Of a DNA stretch of 64,000 nucleotides, positions 38,359 through 50,300 are shown piece by piece. The notes beneath the pieces were generated by a model, which saw nothing but the letters and a program-made list of their open reading frames with translations, was not told the origin of the DNA and made no database searches. The translations under genes and the position numbers were made by a program. How positions within the stretch are numbered: the first letter of the stretch is position 1; every line of letters starts with the position of its first letter. This DNA comes from Symbiodinium sp. CCMP2592 (taxonomy: Eukaryota; Sar; Dinophyceae; Suessiales; Symbiodiniaceae), in assembly GCA_905221615.1 (NCBI GenBank), contig CAJNDT010006020.1, positions 186,001-250,000 on the forward strand. Reading direction: 5' to 3'.

Positions 38359-41300
38359 CCCCTATTTTCGGAAACTCCCAAGTATCATGGGCCGTGAGCC
38401 CTGGAAAGTTCTTGGATTACCCCGGAGGGTCTCTAAATAAAGGATCATGGTTCTTCGTAACGTAAAGGTTCCTTAAAGAGATCCATAAGGAATCTATATG
38501 GGAATTAGGGTTTAAAGGATCATGGGACTTAGTAACTAGGGTTGTTATTCGGGTAATGATACTTATAACCACTTCTAGCCCCAATTAGGTTACCTATGAC
38601 CTTAGTTACCTAAGTCCCATGATCCTCCAAGTAGAGGGTCCTAGAAGAGGGCTCGGTAGCCTATGAAAGGGGTAGGGTTTTCTGCCTCCAGGCATGGTCC
38701 CGCATCCTGGCATTGGTACTCTAGGCGCCCCGCATCTCCATGCACAGGGTAGGTGGATGGGTACCCTAAAGCCTAAACCGATGGATGGTTCCTTCGGACC
38801 TCCATTATAGAGCCTATAGTATTGGAGCGTTTACCATACCCTACTTTTTTCAAGCAGCGGCCTCTGTGTTGGAGCTTGAAAGACCCTGCCCAGGAACTGG
38901 CGCATGGTCATGGTCCCGGGCTCCGGCATCAGTGTCCCGGCGTTTTTTTGCTTGTGGCATGAGGGCTCTCGGATGCGGTTCAGGGCTTAGGGCTTTTCCT
39001 ACCTTGGGGCTAGTAGGGAATGGAGGAATGGGGTAGAATTATAATTACTATTACTACCATTCTTCCATTCCCTACTAACCAAAAATGAGTTTGGTGCAGG
39101 GTCAACTTGGACCCCAAGGAACCTACGTTTTTTAGGGCTCTTTAAGATACTTTCTGTATATAAGGGGCTAAGGAAGGGCTTAGGATTGGAGGCTTAGAGC
39201 CATGTTCTTGGTGCTTTCTGTGGTTGGCTGCTGGTAGGATTCATGGATTCCGACCCTGACCGGCAATCCAAACTCGTGAATTGCAAGATTTGCAAGCCCC
39301 GCAATCACAACTTGCACGTATATGCCTCAACCTTTGGGAAACCTCTCTACCCTAAACCCGGCCTAGTCTAAAGAAATAAAGAAAACCATCGAATGAGTTT
39401 AGGTGCTAAACCCTAAAAGGAATAGGTTTGGGTGGTTTGGCCGCCTTAGACGGCGTGGGGTGGGAGAGTTAAAAGAAAGAGCCATCCACCATCAGGCTCC
39501 AACAGCTAATCGTCATATTACGACGCACTCGACAATACACTGTCGCAAGCTACTTCCGCTTCTGCGCCACTCTACGGCAAACCCTAAACCCTAAACCCTA
39601 AACCCTAAACCCTAAAGCCAGGCCTGGGCAGCCTCCCCTACGGAGAGTTCAGTGGTGGCTGGTTCCGCTGCCTGGAGCTCTGCAAGGAGACGCCGGCCTG
39701 CCAGCAGGCCTCGGGGCCCGAATAGAGGGCTCCTTAAAGGGATCTATTGGGCTCCTTAAAGGGATCTAAAGGGGCCTAAATGGTTTAGGGTTTAGGGTTT
39801 ATACGATCTTCGAATATACTGTAGTGGCCCAAACAATTACCAATACCATTTCTGGGGTTCCTTATGATAATTCTGGTATAATGCGCCCCAAAACCCTATT
39901 CTAATTATTCAGGCCCCTATATTAGGGGCCTAAATAATTAATTACCAATACTACCTTGAAGGCTTTTATCTGAAACCCTTATAAGCTATAAGACCCTGTA
40001 CCTTAACCCCCGAACCCCAAGCCCCAACGGACCAGATCAGCAGGTCACCTACACCGCGGAGGGGCGGTGCTTCGGCATGGGCGCTCGTACCCACCAGGCT
40101 CGGGGTGCTTGTGTGTTTTGGGGCTGAGGGTTTTGGGTTTAGGGCGCAGCAGTTGGGCTGTTGGTTTCCCACCTTGAATTCATACAGGAGTCCGGTGCAA
40201 GTCGCCGCCGTAAGGTTTGATTTGCTTCTGTGGGCGATCATGCCTTGCAGCAAGCCGTGTCTAATGCTGCATAGCGATGAATCTGCTTTCCTCATCACCA
40301 GCAAGCAGGCTTTGAAGACCCCAGAACAACTTACACCCTAGACCCCTAAGCAGTAACCCTGACGATGATCCTTAATTGACGCCAGACTACAGGAGCCGAA
40401 ATCTTTACCAATACCATTGTGGGGGCTCCTGGCTATAATTATGGTATGGTGGGCCCCAAAACCCTACTCCAATTCTTAAGGCCCCTTAACCCTAAACCCT
40501 AAACCCTACTCTAATTCTTAAGGCCCCTTCACCCTAAACCCTAAACCCTATTCTAATTCTTAAGGCCCCTTAACCCTAAACCCTAAACCCTACTCTAATT
40601 CTTAAGGCCCCCTAACCCTAAACCCTAAACCCTACTCTAATTCTTAAGGCCCCTTCACTCTAAACCCTAAACCCTACTCTAATTCTTAAGGCCCCTTAAC
40701 CCTAAACCCTACTCTAATTCTGATGGCCCCCTAACCCTAAACCCTAAACCCTACTCTAATTCTTAAGGCCCCTTCACTCTAAACCCTAAACCCTACTCTA
40801 ATTCTTAAGGCCCCTTAACCCTAAACCCTACTCTAATTCTGATGGCCCCCTAACCCTAAACCCTAAACCCTACTCTAATTCTTAAGGCCCCTTCACTCTA
40901 AACCCTAAACCCTACTCTAATTCTTAAGGCCCCTTAACCCTAAACCCTACTCTAATTCTTGGCCCCCTAACCCTAAACCCTAAACCCTACTCTAATTCTT
41001 AAGGCCCCTTCACTCTAAACCCTAAACCCTACTCTAATTCTTAAGGCCCCTTAACCCTAAACCCTACTCTAATTCTTAAGGCCCCTTAACCCCAAACCCT
41101 AAACCCTACTCTAATTCCCAGCCTCCCAAGCCGGAGTGTTTCAAGTTGGTCTCAGGATGCCAATGGCCTCGCCGGGACCAACTGGGGCTTCACCACCGCC
41201 CACTGTTACGGCGAGGCGGGGCCTCTCAAGCTTCCAGGGACTCCAATATCCCTTAATTAAGGAATATACCTTAAATTATAGTAGGACCCTTGTAGCAGTT

Positions 41301-44300
41301 GTGGTAGTAGTAGAAGTAGGTAGTCGTACAAGTAGTAGTGGAAGTAGTAGTAGTCATAGTAAGATGAGGAGTAGCAGTAGCAATAACAGTAATGGTAATA
41401 ATCATAGTAATAGCAGCAGTAGCAGTAGCAATTTTACTAGTAGTAAAAGCAAGAGTAACAGTCATAGAAATGGTAATAGTAATAGCAGTAGTAATAGTAA
41501 TAGCAAAAGTAGTAAGAATAATGATAAAAGTAATGGTGACAGTAATAGTACTCGTACAAGTAGAGTACTGGTAATAGAAACAATAATAGTAATCGTGATA
41601 GAGATAATAATCGTAAGAGTACTAGTAATAATACTAGTAGTAGTGACTTAGTAGTGATAGTAAGTGTAATATCGTAATAGCAATAGTAATAGCCGCAACA
41701 GCAATAATAGTAGTAACAGTATAATAACGGTAAGGGTCAGAATAAGATTAATAGTAATAATAACAGTAACAGTGATAGTCATAGTAAAAGTAATAGCAAT
41801 GGTAGTAATAATACTAGCACTAGTAGTATAATATTCATAGTTAGAATAATAATAGTAATAGTCATAATCATAGTTACTATAATTTAAGGTATATTCCTTA
41901 ATTAAGGGATATTGGAGTCTCAAGCTTCTTGCTGGGCACAGCAACAGCACCAACAGCCTGCAAAACCCAGCATTTCCGAGGGCCTTTAAAATGAAACCCG
42001 AAACCCCTAAACCCTAACCCCTAAACCCTAAGCCCTAAACCCTGAGCCCTAAACCCTAAAGCCCTTTAGCTTTAGAGGTCAATCCGAAACCCGAAACCGT
42101 TTAGGGCTCCGGGGCTCCGGGGGGGCTCGGCCGTGAGGTGAGCGGTCCGTCCGTGGTGATGCAGAGCCCGGGCTGCCCGAATGTGCGCCTTGCTTGGGAT
42201 TTGGGGCGTACGATAGGGGCCTTAATGGTTACTCTAGGGTTCCTTTAAAGGGGTCTATAAGGGTTACTATAAGGGGATCAATTGCAGGGTTCTATAGTAT
42301 GGGGGGCCTTAATGATTACTTTTTGCAATTTTAGTGGATTCCTGATTATAATGTGCAGTGTAATGGGCTCCGAAACCCTATTCTAGTTTTTAGGCCCCTA
42401 AATTAGGGTTCCGGGTTTGAGTTTAGGGGCTGTGGACTTTGAGGTCTGAGGCTATGGCCTGTGGGGCTTGAGAGTGCTGTAGGTTGAGGCCTCAGAAAAA
42501 TGAATGGCTCACGAAGAAGCACTCACCCAGGGCCATGCAACTGAGGTGCCGAGCTGGACTAGCTTGCTTCGAAGCTTAAATCCGCCCACCAAATCCAATC
42601 CTCAACCCCAGAACACCCAACGCCTAAAACCCTTGTGCATCAAGCCATGAAAATTTACGAAATACAGTTATTGTGGCTTAGGGATTTAAAACTCCAACTC
42701 CAACAAAGCCTCCGAGGTTCATGGGAGATCGGTTTTTGGACCTGGGCCCGTGGCGCCTGGCCGCCTGGGACGACAACCATCTCTCCATTGCCCACAAGAC
42801 GGGTCAGGCGGGCTTTTGGGTTTAGGGTTTAGGGTTTAGGGTTAGGGTTTAGGGGATTTTGGTTGTGAAGGTTATCGCTTTCTTCATGATTATCATTATC
42901 ATTAGCATTTTTACTACCCTGACTTTAGTGTTTTTTCTCTCAGTGGCGGGGTGCAAGGTTCTTTTGGGGCTGCTGGGTTAGAATCTGGTCTTTCGACATC
43001 AAGGAGTTTGGATCTAGGGCTTTAGGGTTGTGATGTTCTCTTGCAGGTGTCCTGTAACGCGAAGCGGACATGATGCGTCGGTGAGCTTCTTCGGGCTACT
43101 TCCCAGAGTGCTTAAGCTACATTCCTCAACTAATAGTAGTCCCTATATACTCCCCAATACTAGCCCCCCATACTCCATTCCCCCATTCCCTGCGCCTCAA
43201 CCAGACCAGGCTGTTGCTTCATATTATGATTTAAGCTATATTCCTGAATTAAGGGGTATTGGGCTCTCTGGGTTCCCAGAGTGCTTTAAGGTACATTCCT
43301 TAACCAGACCAGGATCTAGGAACTCGGTGCCTCGAGCCCTTGAGGGCTTGAGCCTGCTCAGGGCTTCAGGGCTTTGAGGGTTTTTTTGGTCCGTCGAGGT
43401 CTGGTGTTTCCAATTTACCGGGTCTTGTTTGGGATTTTCTTGGGGCCCGGTCCCTAAGACCAACAGGGATCCCTACAGTAGTCCCTAAAAAAAATCCCCA
43501 AGAATAGTCCCCATACTCCATTCCCCCATTCCCTACTGACAGAAGACCTCAGCCCTGCGCCTCAACCAGACCAGGCTGCCATCGTCTTCCGCAGCGACGG
43601 GGTGGTGCCGCTTGGCTGGGGAACAGAGTCCAAGTGAGCCTCACGCCTCTCCCAACCCCACACGCCCACTCTGAAAGATTTCCGACTCTTGGCGGAGCTA
43701 TCCCGGAACTTTACAGACCACTTAAGACTTAGCCCGACGAGCGGTGGATGCGACAACGATGGCTGCAGGTGGGGTGGGAGGAGGCTATGTCGAATCCTGA
43801 AGCCGACGCAACAACTCGGTGAGATATCTCGTTTGCGTACCCGTGAAAAATTCGAAACACTCCGTGTCGCTAGTCGTTCCTCTACCGATGCGCTTCTGGA
43901 GACCCAGCAAGACTCAATTGAGGAAAGCTCTTGAAAATCTGTTCGAGCCATCTCGGCCTGCTAGATTCCAGAACTGTCCCCAAAGCTGTTTCGTTCGCAC
44001 GACCGCTGCGCCGGGAAGCTCACCTCGGAAATTGGGAGCTTGGTCACTTAGTGCCCTGAAGCTCAGAACTAGTTTGTATCACACGATGGCTCAGGCTCCA
44101 CCAGCGGACGGATCTTCTGGCCTTCAGCCGCCCCGTCGCCCCGCCGAAAGGCAGGCACCGTCGAAGACCCAATTCAGTGACCCTTTACCCCAACCGGAAG
44201 CCCAGCTTTTCTGCCTTGAAGCTTCCTGTCTACGACTCCAGAGCCTCAAAGGCTTGAGCCCTCAAGCTTTATGGCTTTTTCCCGCTGCCCAGCCCCCGAC

Positions 44301-47300
44301 GCCCTCCAGGCATCAAGTTCGGCTTCCAGTTCATCCAGATCGGAGAATTCCGGCTGGGTGCAGTGAACGACAACCACTTCTCCATCCAGCACTCCGGTGG
44401 AAACACCGTGCAGGTGGCGCGGGGATGCGTAGGCCACCTAGGAAGAAGTCGCGCTGCAGCCTCCAAATCGTACCCCCAACTAGTGCAGGGGCCTAAATAT
44501 GTACCTATACTATTTTGGGTACTCCTGATTATAATTCTAGTATAATGGCCACCCAAACCCCATTCTAATTTTTATGAGGCCCCTATATCATAGAACCCTA
44601 CTATAGATCCCTTATAGTAACCCTTAAAGGACCCCTCAAACAGGAACCCCATTCAAATGATTTAGGGCGCCTAAACCCTAAGCCTTAAGCCCTAAACCCT
44701 AAACCCTTAAAGGACCCCTATTCTAATTATTATGAGGCCCCTATATCATAGAACCCTACTATAGATCCCTTAGGGCCCCTTTCGTTAGCCTCCAGAGCCG
44801 ACGCAAACTCCAGGCCTTCGGCTCAGATGGCGCCGTCTACCCGGGGCCCCTGGAGGACTTTGGGCCTCTCGGCTGCTTCGTCGAGGAAACTATACTTGGA
44901 GGGTCGGGGGACTTAGTAAGTAGTTATTTTAGGGACTTATAAGTACCATAACCCCAATTAGGTTCCCTTTTAGGGTACTTATAAGTCTACTTACTACCTA
45001 CTTACTAAGTCCCCCGACCCTCCAAGTAGGTTTCCCTCCCAAGGTGTGGGGTTTAGGGTTTAGGGGCGTTCGGACAAGCACTAACCTATACACTCCGGAA
45101 AAGCCCAAAACCGTCACACCACCGGGAATTTTGTGGTGTTTTGAGCCTAGGACGTTCGACCGCCCGGTCATGGCGGCCGAGGGCGTCAACTTCGGCGATG
45201 GCCCCCTGCGCTGCACCTGGCCGGTGTGCTGTTCAGGGTTGCTGTGTTGGGCTAAGTAGGGACGTAGTGATGCGAAGCTTCCCGTGTAGGAGCCCTCATA
45301 GTATCCCTTATAGGAACCCCAACCCCGACAGGAACCCTTTCGTAGTCCTTATTGTAGGAGCCCTTGTCGTAGCCTTTATGGTAGTAGTAGAATCCCAGAT
45401 GAGGCTTTCTCCAGATGGGCCGCTTCCGCCTGGTTGTGATCGGCTCTGATTTGGTTCTTTCTCACGGCAGTGGCAGCACCAACCAGGCCCGCATTACGGG
45501 TCTTGGGGGGTCTTGTCAGAGTCTGAGGCTGCATTGATACGTTCTGCAGAGCCTTTCCAAGCACCGTGAAGCAAGCCTTCGTTTCTTCACGGGTGCTATG
45601 CAAGTGGTTGGTGCAGTTTCCTGAAACCACTCCCAACAAGTCTTACAACCTCGTCCTGACAGGTGTGGAAGTCCGATGGCACTGCGCAGCCCGCCTCAGG
45701 GAGCCCGCATCTGGTAGCCGCCCTGCAGCCTGCGCCGTGGACCTGCAAAGATCTGCAGGAGCCAGTAGTAGTTAGTATTACATGGGTCACTCTAAGGTTG
45801 TTACTATGATCCTAGCTTTGAGCCCGGCAGACAACTGGGAAAGATCCCCAAGCTTCTTCAAATACCCCTTCTGGCTCCCTTGAAAGGAAGCCTTTTGGCA
45901 CCCCTCCTAGACCCTTCCTCAAGTATCTTAATGAATGGTATCCATGCTCCTTACAGTCTATGAATGGCTAGCTGAAGCAAGTCACTGCCGGCTTGGGGCT
46001 TTGGGTTGTGGAGTTTACTTAGAGGATCATGGGACTTAGTAAGTAAGGTTATAAGTACCCCAATTGGGGTTATAAGTATAGTTACCCTAATAATAACCCC
46101 AGTTACTAAGTCCCATGACCCTTTAAACCCTAATCCCCCATAGATCCCTTATAGATCCCTTTATAGATCCCTTAAAAGGAACCCTTTAAGTTACTAAGTC
46201 CCATGACCCTTTAAGTATGCCTCAGGTGCAGGCCTGGGGTTCGGGGTTTCGAAAGCCTAACACTGAGCAGGAGCTCGCCTTCGGCGCCTGCGGTGCCTTC
46301 GGCGCCTTTGGCGACCGCTTTGTGGAGCACACCGGGCAGCATTTCAGAGGATCGGCCGTTGTTTTGTGTACTGTTCTGCGGGTTTTCAAACTCTTGAATG
46401 CATGTGTCAGAATCCGACGAGCTTCAATCACAAGCTGAAGCCTTAGAGGTCCTAGAGCGTCAAGCATGCCTGAATCCTGCATGCAGTTCCTCGTAACCCA
46501 AGCCAACATTACTGAAAAAGCCCCAAAGCCCCCAAGCTCACAATCCAGGCTCGGGAATTGGCGCTTGGCGGCCATTGATGCGACACACTTGAGCATCTCT
46601 CACAAGGGCGGACAAACGCCACAGAATCCGGGAAGCACATTCAAAGGAGTTGAAGTCTAGGCAATGTGCGGAAGAGCAGCGACATCGAAGTCGTCAAACA
46701 CTGGTCATACGTTTGCCTCCTTGTCAGCTCACTCCAAGCCCCGACTGCTGGCAACGCCAGGCCTGAAATACATGTCAACTTACTCAGAGCTCACTGGGCC
46801 CTGCGTGGGATCAAGCTGGGCCTTTCTTAGGTTCAAGGTTCCAACAGAAGGGGTTTTAAAGAAGTTTCGTCGAAGCCTTCTTCGAAGAGTCCTATGCCGG
46901 AGGATCTACCGCGCAGACGGCGTGATGATCCCGGGGCGGCACGACTACAGCGCCTGGCATCGACCGCTGCTGGCTGGGGATGAGTACTGTTGTTCGTTCG
47001 GGTTCCTTATGAGAATATATGCTATGGTTCTATCAGATATATCCTCCAAGCCCAGTTCTACTTATTATAATTCTAGCATAATGGGCCCCGAGACCCTGTT
47101 CTAATTATTATGGCCCCTGTAGTATACCGTGAACCCCCATTCTGTAATTTCAGACCCTTCAAGACCAAAATGACCTCTCTCCCTCAACCCTAAATCCCAT
47201 CAATATCGGGTATTTTCATATCCCCAAAGCCCGATTCCACGATCTCAGACGCCTCGAGACTGCATGACTTCGGGGGATCCTTATTGAAATCAGAATGAAA

Positions 47301-50300
47301 ACGGAGCCCAAAACCCTATCCTAAATATGAAGGCCCCTATATTACATGTCTTCTCTCTGGCGGCCCAGGAAAGGCTTTCCCTCCGGCATCGTCTTCGGCA
47401 GCCGCTTCATTCAGAACCTTGGGCGTCTCTTGTAGGGGCTTCTCTTATCCCTTGTTATGGTGTCAGTCTTTTCTTTCGAAGGGCGGGGGGGTTGTGGTTG
47501 CGGGTATGGTGCTGTTTTATGAGTTTTGTTTCTTCTGGGGTGTGGTCTGGGCTCCAGGTTTTGCAGGTCAGGCATGGGATCTTGGCAGCGAGATCTCGAC
47601 TCCCAAACCCGCATCCACTCAATATACCTACCCGGAGCTTAACGGAAATTCTGAATCTTGCACCCCCCCCCTCCCCCCAACGCTCAACATCCAAAACCCG
47701 AAGCTTCAGAGCACCGCGAAGCCTTCGTCTCAAGTGCATAACTCTTGGTAGAGCTGCTACACCTCTGCGCCTTACACTTGGTCCTCCCGAGAACCCGAAA
47801 GCGCCCTAAGTGCACTCCTTGAGCTCTAAACCCCAAACCCTAAAACTTAAGCCCTAAACTCCATAAGCCCTAAACCCTAAACTCCTTAAGCCCTAAACCT
47901 TAAAACTTAAGCCCTAAGCCCCTCAAGCCCTAAACTCCTTCAGCTCGAACTCCTCCCTTCGGCGAAGCCGAAAAAGCCCAACTTGGAGGATCACGGGACT
48001 TAGTAAGTAAGGTTATAAGTATCCTATGTGGGGTTATAAGTATAGTTACCCTTAGTAATAACTCTACTTACTAATTCCCATGATGCTCCTTATAAGAACT
48101 CTTATAGAATCCTATAAATCCCTTATAGATCCCTTTAAGGAACCCTTTAAGGAACCTTACTTACTAATTCCCATGATCCTTTAAACCCTAAGACCCCATA
48201 GATCCCTTATAGATCCCTTTAAGGAACCCTCTATAAGTTACTAAGTCCCATGATCCTCTACGTAAGAAGGATTGGAAACTTCCGGCTCGGGGACGCGGAC
48301 GGGCACCACTTTTCCATCTCCCACGAGCTCTTCGGGTTTTGAAAAACAGAATCAGTGGGGTTTACGGGTTTAGGGCTTAGGGGTTTAGGGTTGTAGGGGT
48401 TTAGGGTTTAGGGCTTGGGGGTTCAGGGTTGTAGAGTTTGGGGTTTAGGGCTTTGGGTTTAGGGTCGAGCTCTTCGGCCGCAATATTCATTGGGGTTTAG
48501 GTGTTGGTAATATAGAAGCCTCGAGCGATTATCGAACACCATTCCGTAGGTAGTAGAATATGCCCCAAATCTTGTTTCCAACTATAAAGACCCCTACAGC
48601 ATTGGAAGTGGAAGGTTTTAGGGATTTGTGTTGGCGGGCTTTGGGCCTCTTGCGCGGGACCTTTGAGGATTGTCACCTAAACCCCGATCCCTGAAGCCCT
48701 AAGCCCTAAGCTGCGCCAGGAATGGAATCACCATCCAAATCTTCCGCAGCGACGGCAGCCAGGACCCAATTGCTTCGACTCTCCCTCCGAACCCTGAGCC
48801 CGATCCCCTGTGCTATGGAAGCCCAATACTTGCTGATACTCGTCCTGAAGGTTCCTAAGGTTTTTATGGTATAACATACCCCCAAACCCTATTCTATGTC
48901 GTAAGGCCACTAACAATCATAAATCATAAAGAAATCCCGAGGCACACTGCACCCTGGCCCGCGGCACGAGCTGAATCTCTGGTCGCGCACAGCAGGTCCA
49001 CCTCAGGCAAGGCTGCTTTTGGTGCCACCTTCCTGACTGTCAGTTTTCGTTTTTTCGGGTTTCCTGTGGAGCTAAGGGATGTCTGAGGGTATGTCGATTG
49101 GAAACGAAAAACGACATGCTGCGAATTGTGAACGCTTTGCGTCGTCCGCCTCGGCGGGGTAGCAGGTGCAGGGCCCAATTAGCAAGTTCAGCACGAGACG
49201 ACGAATGTGGGCGTGGGGAGCGGGTTGGGGGGCAGTTTACTCAAAGAGAGCTTCGGCCACTTCGGCCGGGGCCGAGGCGATTAAGGTTGCCGCAATAATC
49301 AATAGACATTTTCGTATCATATGGTTTAACACATAATCCAATGTAGTACAGTTATAGTGGAAAATAGTGTGGAATAGTATATTATAGTATAGTATAGTAT
49401 AGTATATTGTTTTTTAATAATGGTTTCTGTGATCTACTGCAACATACTATAAGATGATATTCTATAGTGTGACATCGTAGAGTAGAAAATGTATAATACA
49501 GCATTCTACAGAATTATTCTATTCCGAATCTTTTGTTGGATTGTACAATGGTAAATTATGTTGTGTTATGCTATTTTATGTTACCATATGTTATGTTATA
49601 CTATGTTCGATTATGTTCTATGATGTTGTATTATGTTCTGTTATGTTCTAGTCTGAGATCTTTACATGCATCAGTTCAGAAAGGTTTCTCCACAACGCAA
49701 GGAGTATTGCTGCATTGTGAGGTACTGGGTTCTTCGGGTTATGCCGTCGTGAATGCAGAGCTTCATGTTCCACTCTGAACAGAAGTTGACAGCAGCTGTC
49801 GTCGACTTCCGCAGAAGGGCATCCACAGACGGGGGTATTTTGCAGGGATTCCCGATACACCAATATGGGAGTTTCCGAAAATTAGGGGTAGCTTATTTGG
49901 GGGTCCTTATAACAAGGATCCTACTATTTGGGGTACTATATGAGGGTCCCCTATTTTCGGAAACTCCCATATCTACCATAATAAGCTTTCCATAATCCAC
50001 CATGTTTTGGTTACTGCAGGAAGCCCCCGAGCCTGATTGACGAGTTTGAGTAGCTCGTTCAGGAGGGAGCTTCCTCTCAGATAAGACATGCTACTGGGAA
50101 TACTGTAGTAGGGTGACCATAGCATACTGCAAAACATGTGACTATGATATACCACAGTAAGATCAGTAAATATACTGGTTGCGGATGCTCGGGATTGGTA
50201 GGCCAGAAATTTTTGGAAGCAGGCTGCACGGTGTAAGCGTAAGCGAAGCCAACGAGTCTGAGGGTGTACAGCTCCATTCACAGGGTTGTGGCCTGGTTTC

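Noticed and set aside
41136-41651. 171-residue Ser/Asn-rich ORF
   Set aside because: Only its first codons overlap a real exon, in another frame; the rest is AGT/AAT repeat inside a MITE.
43819-44496. 225-residue ORF
   Set aside because: Crosses module 2 exon 44293-44413 in a different frame; the RLGA/HFSIQH motif frame is the supported one.
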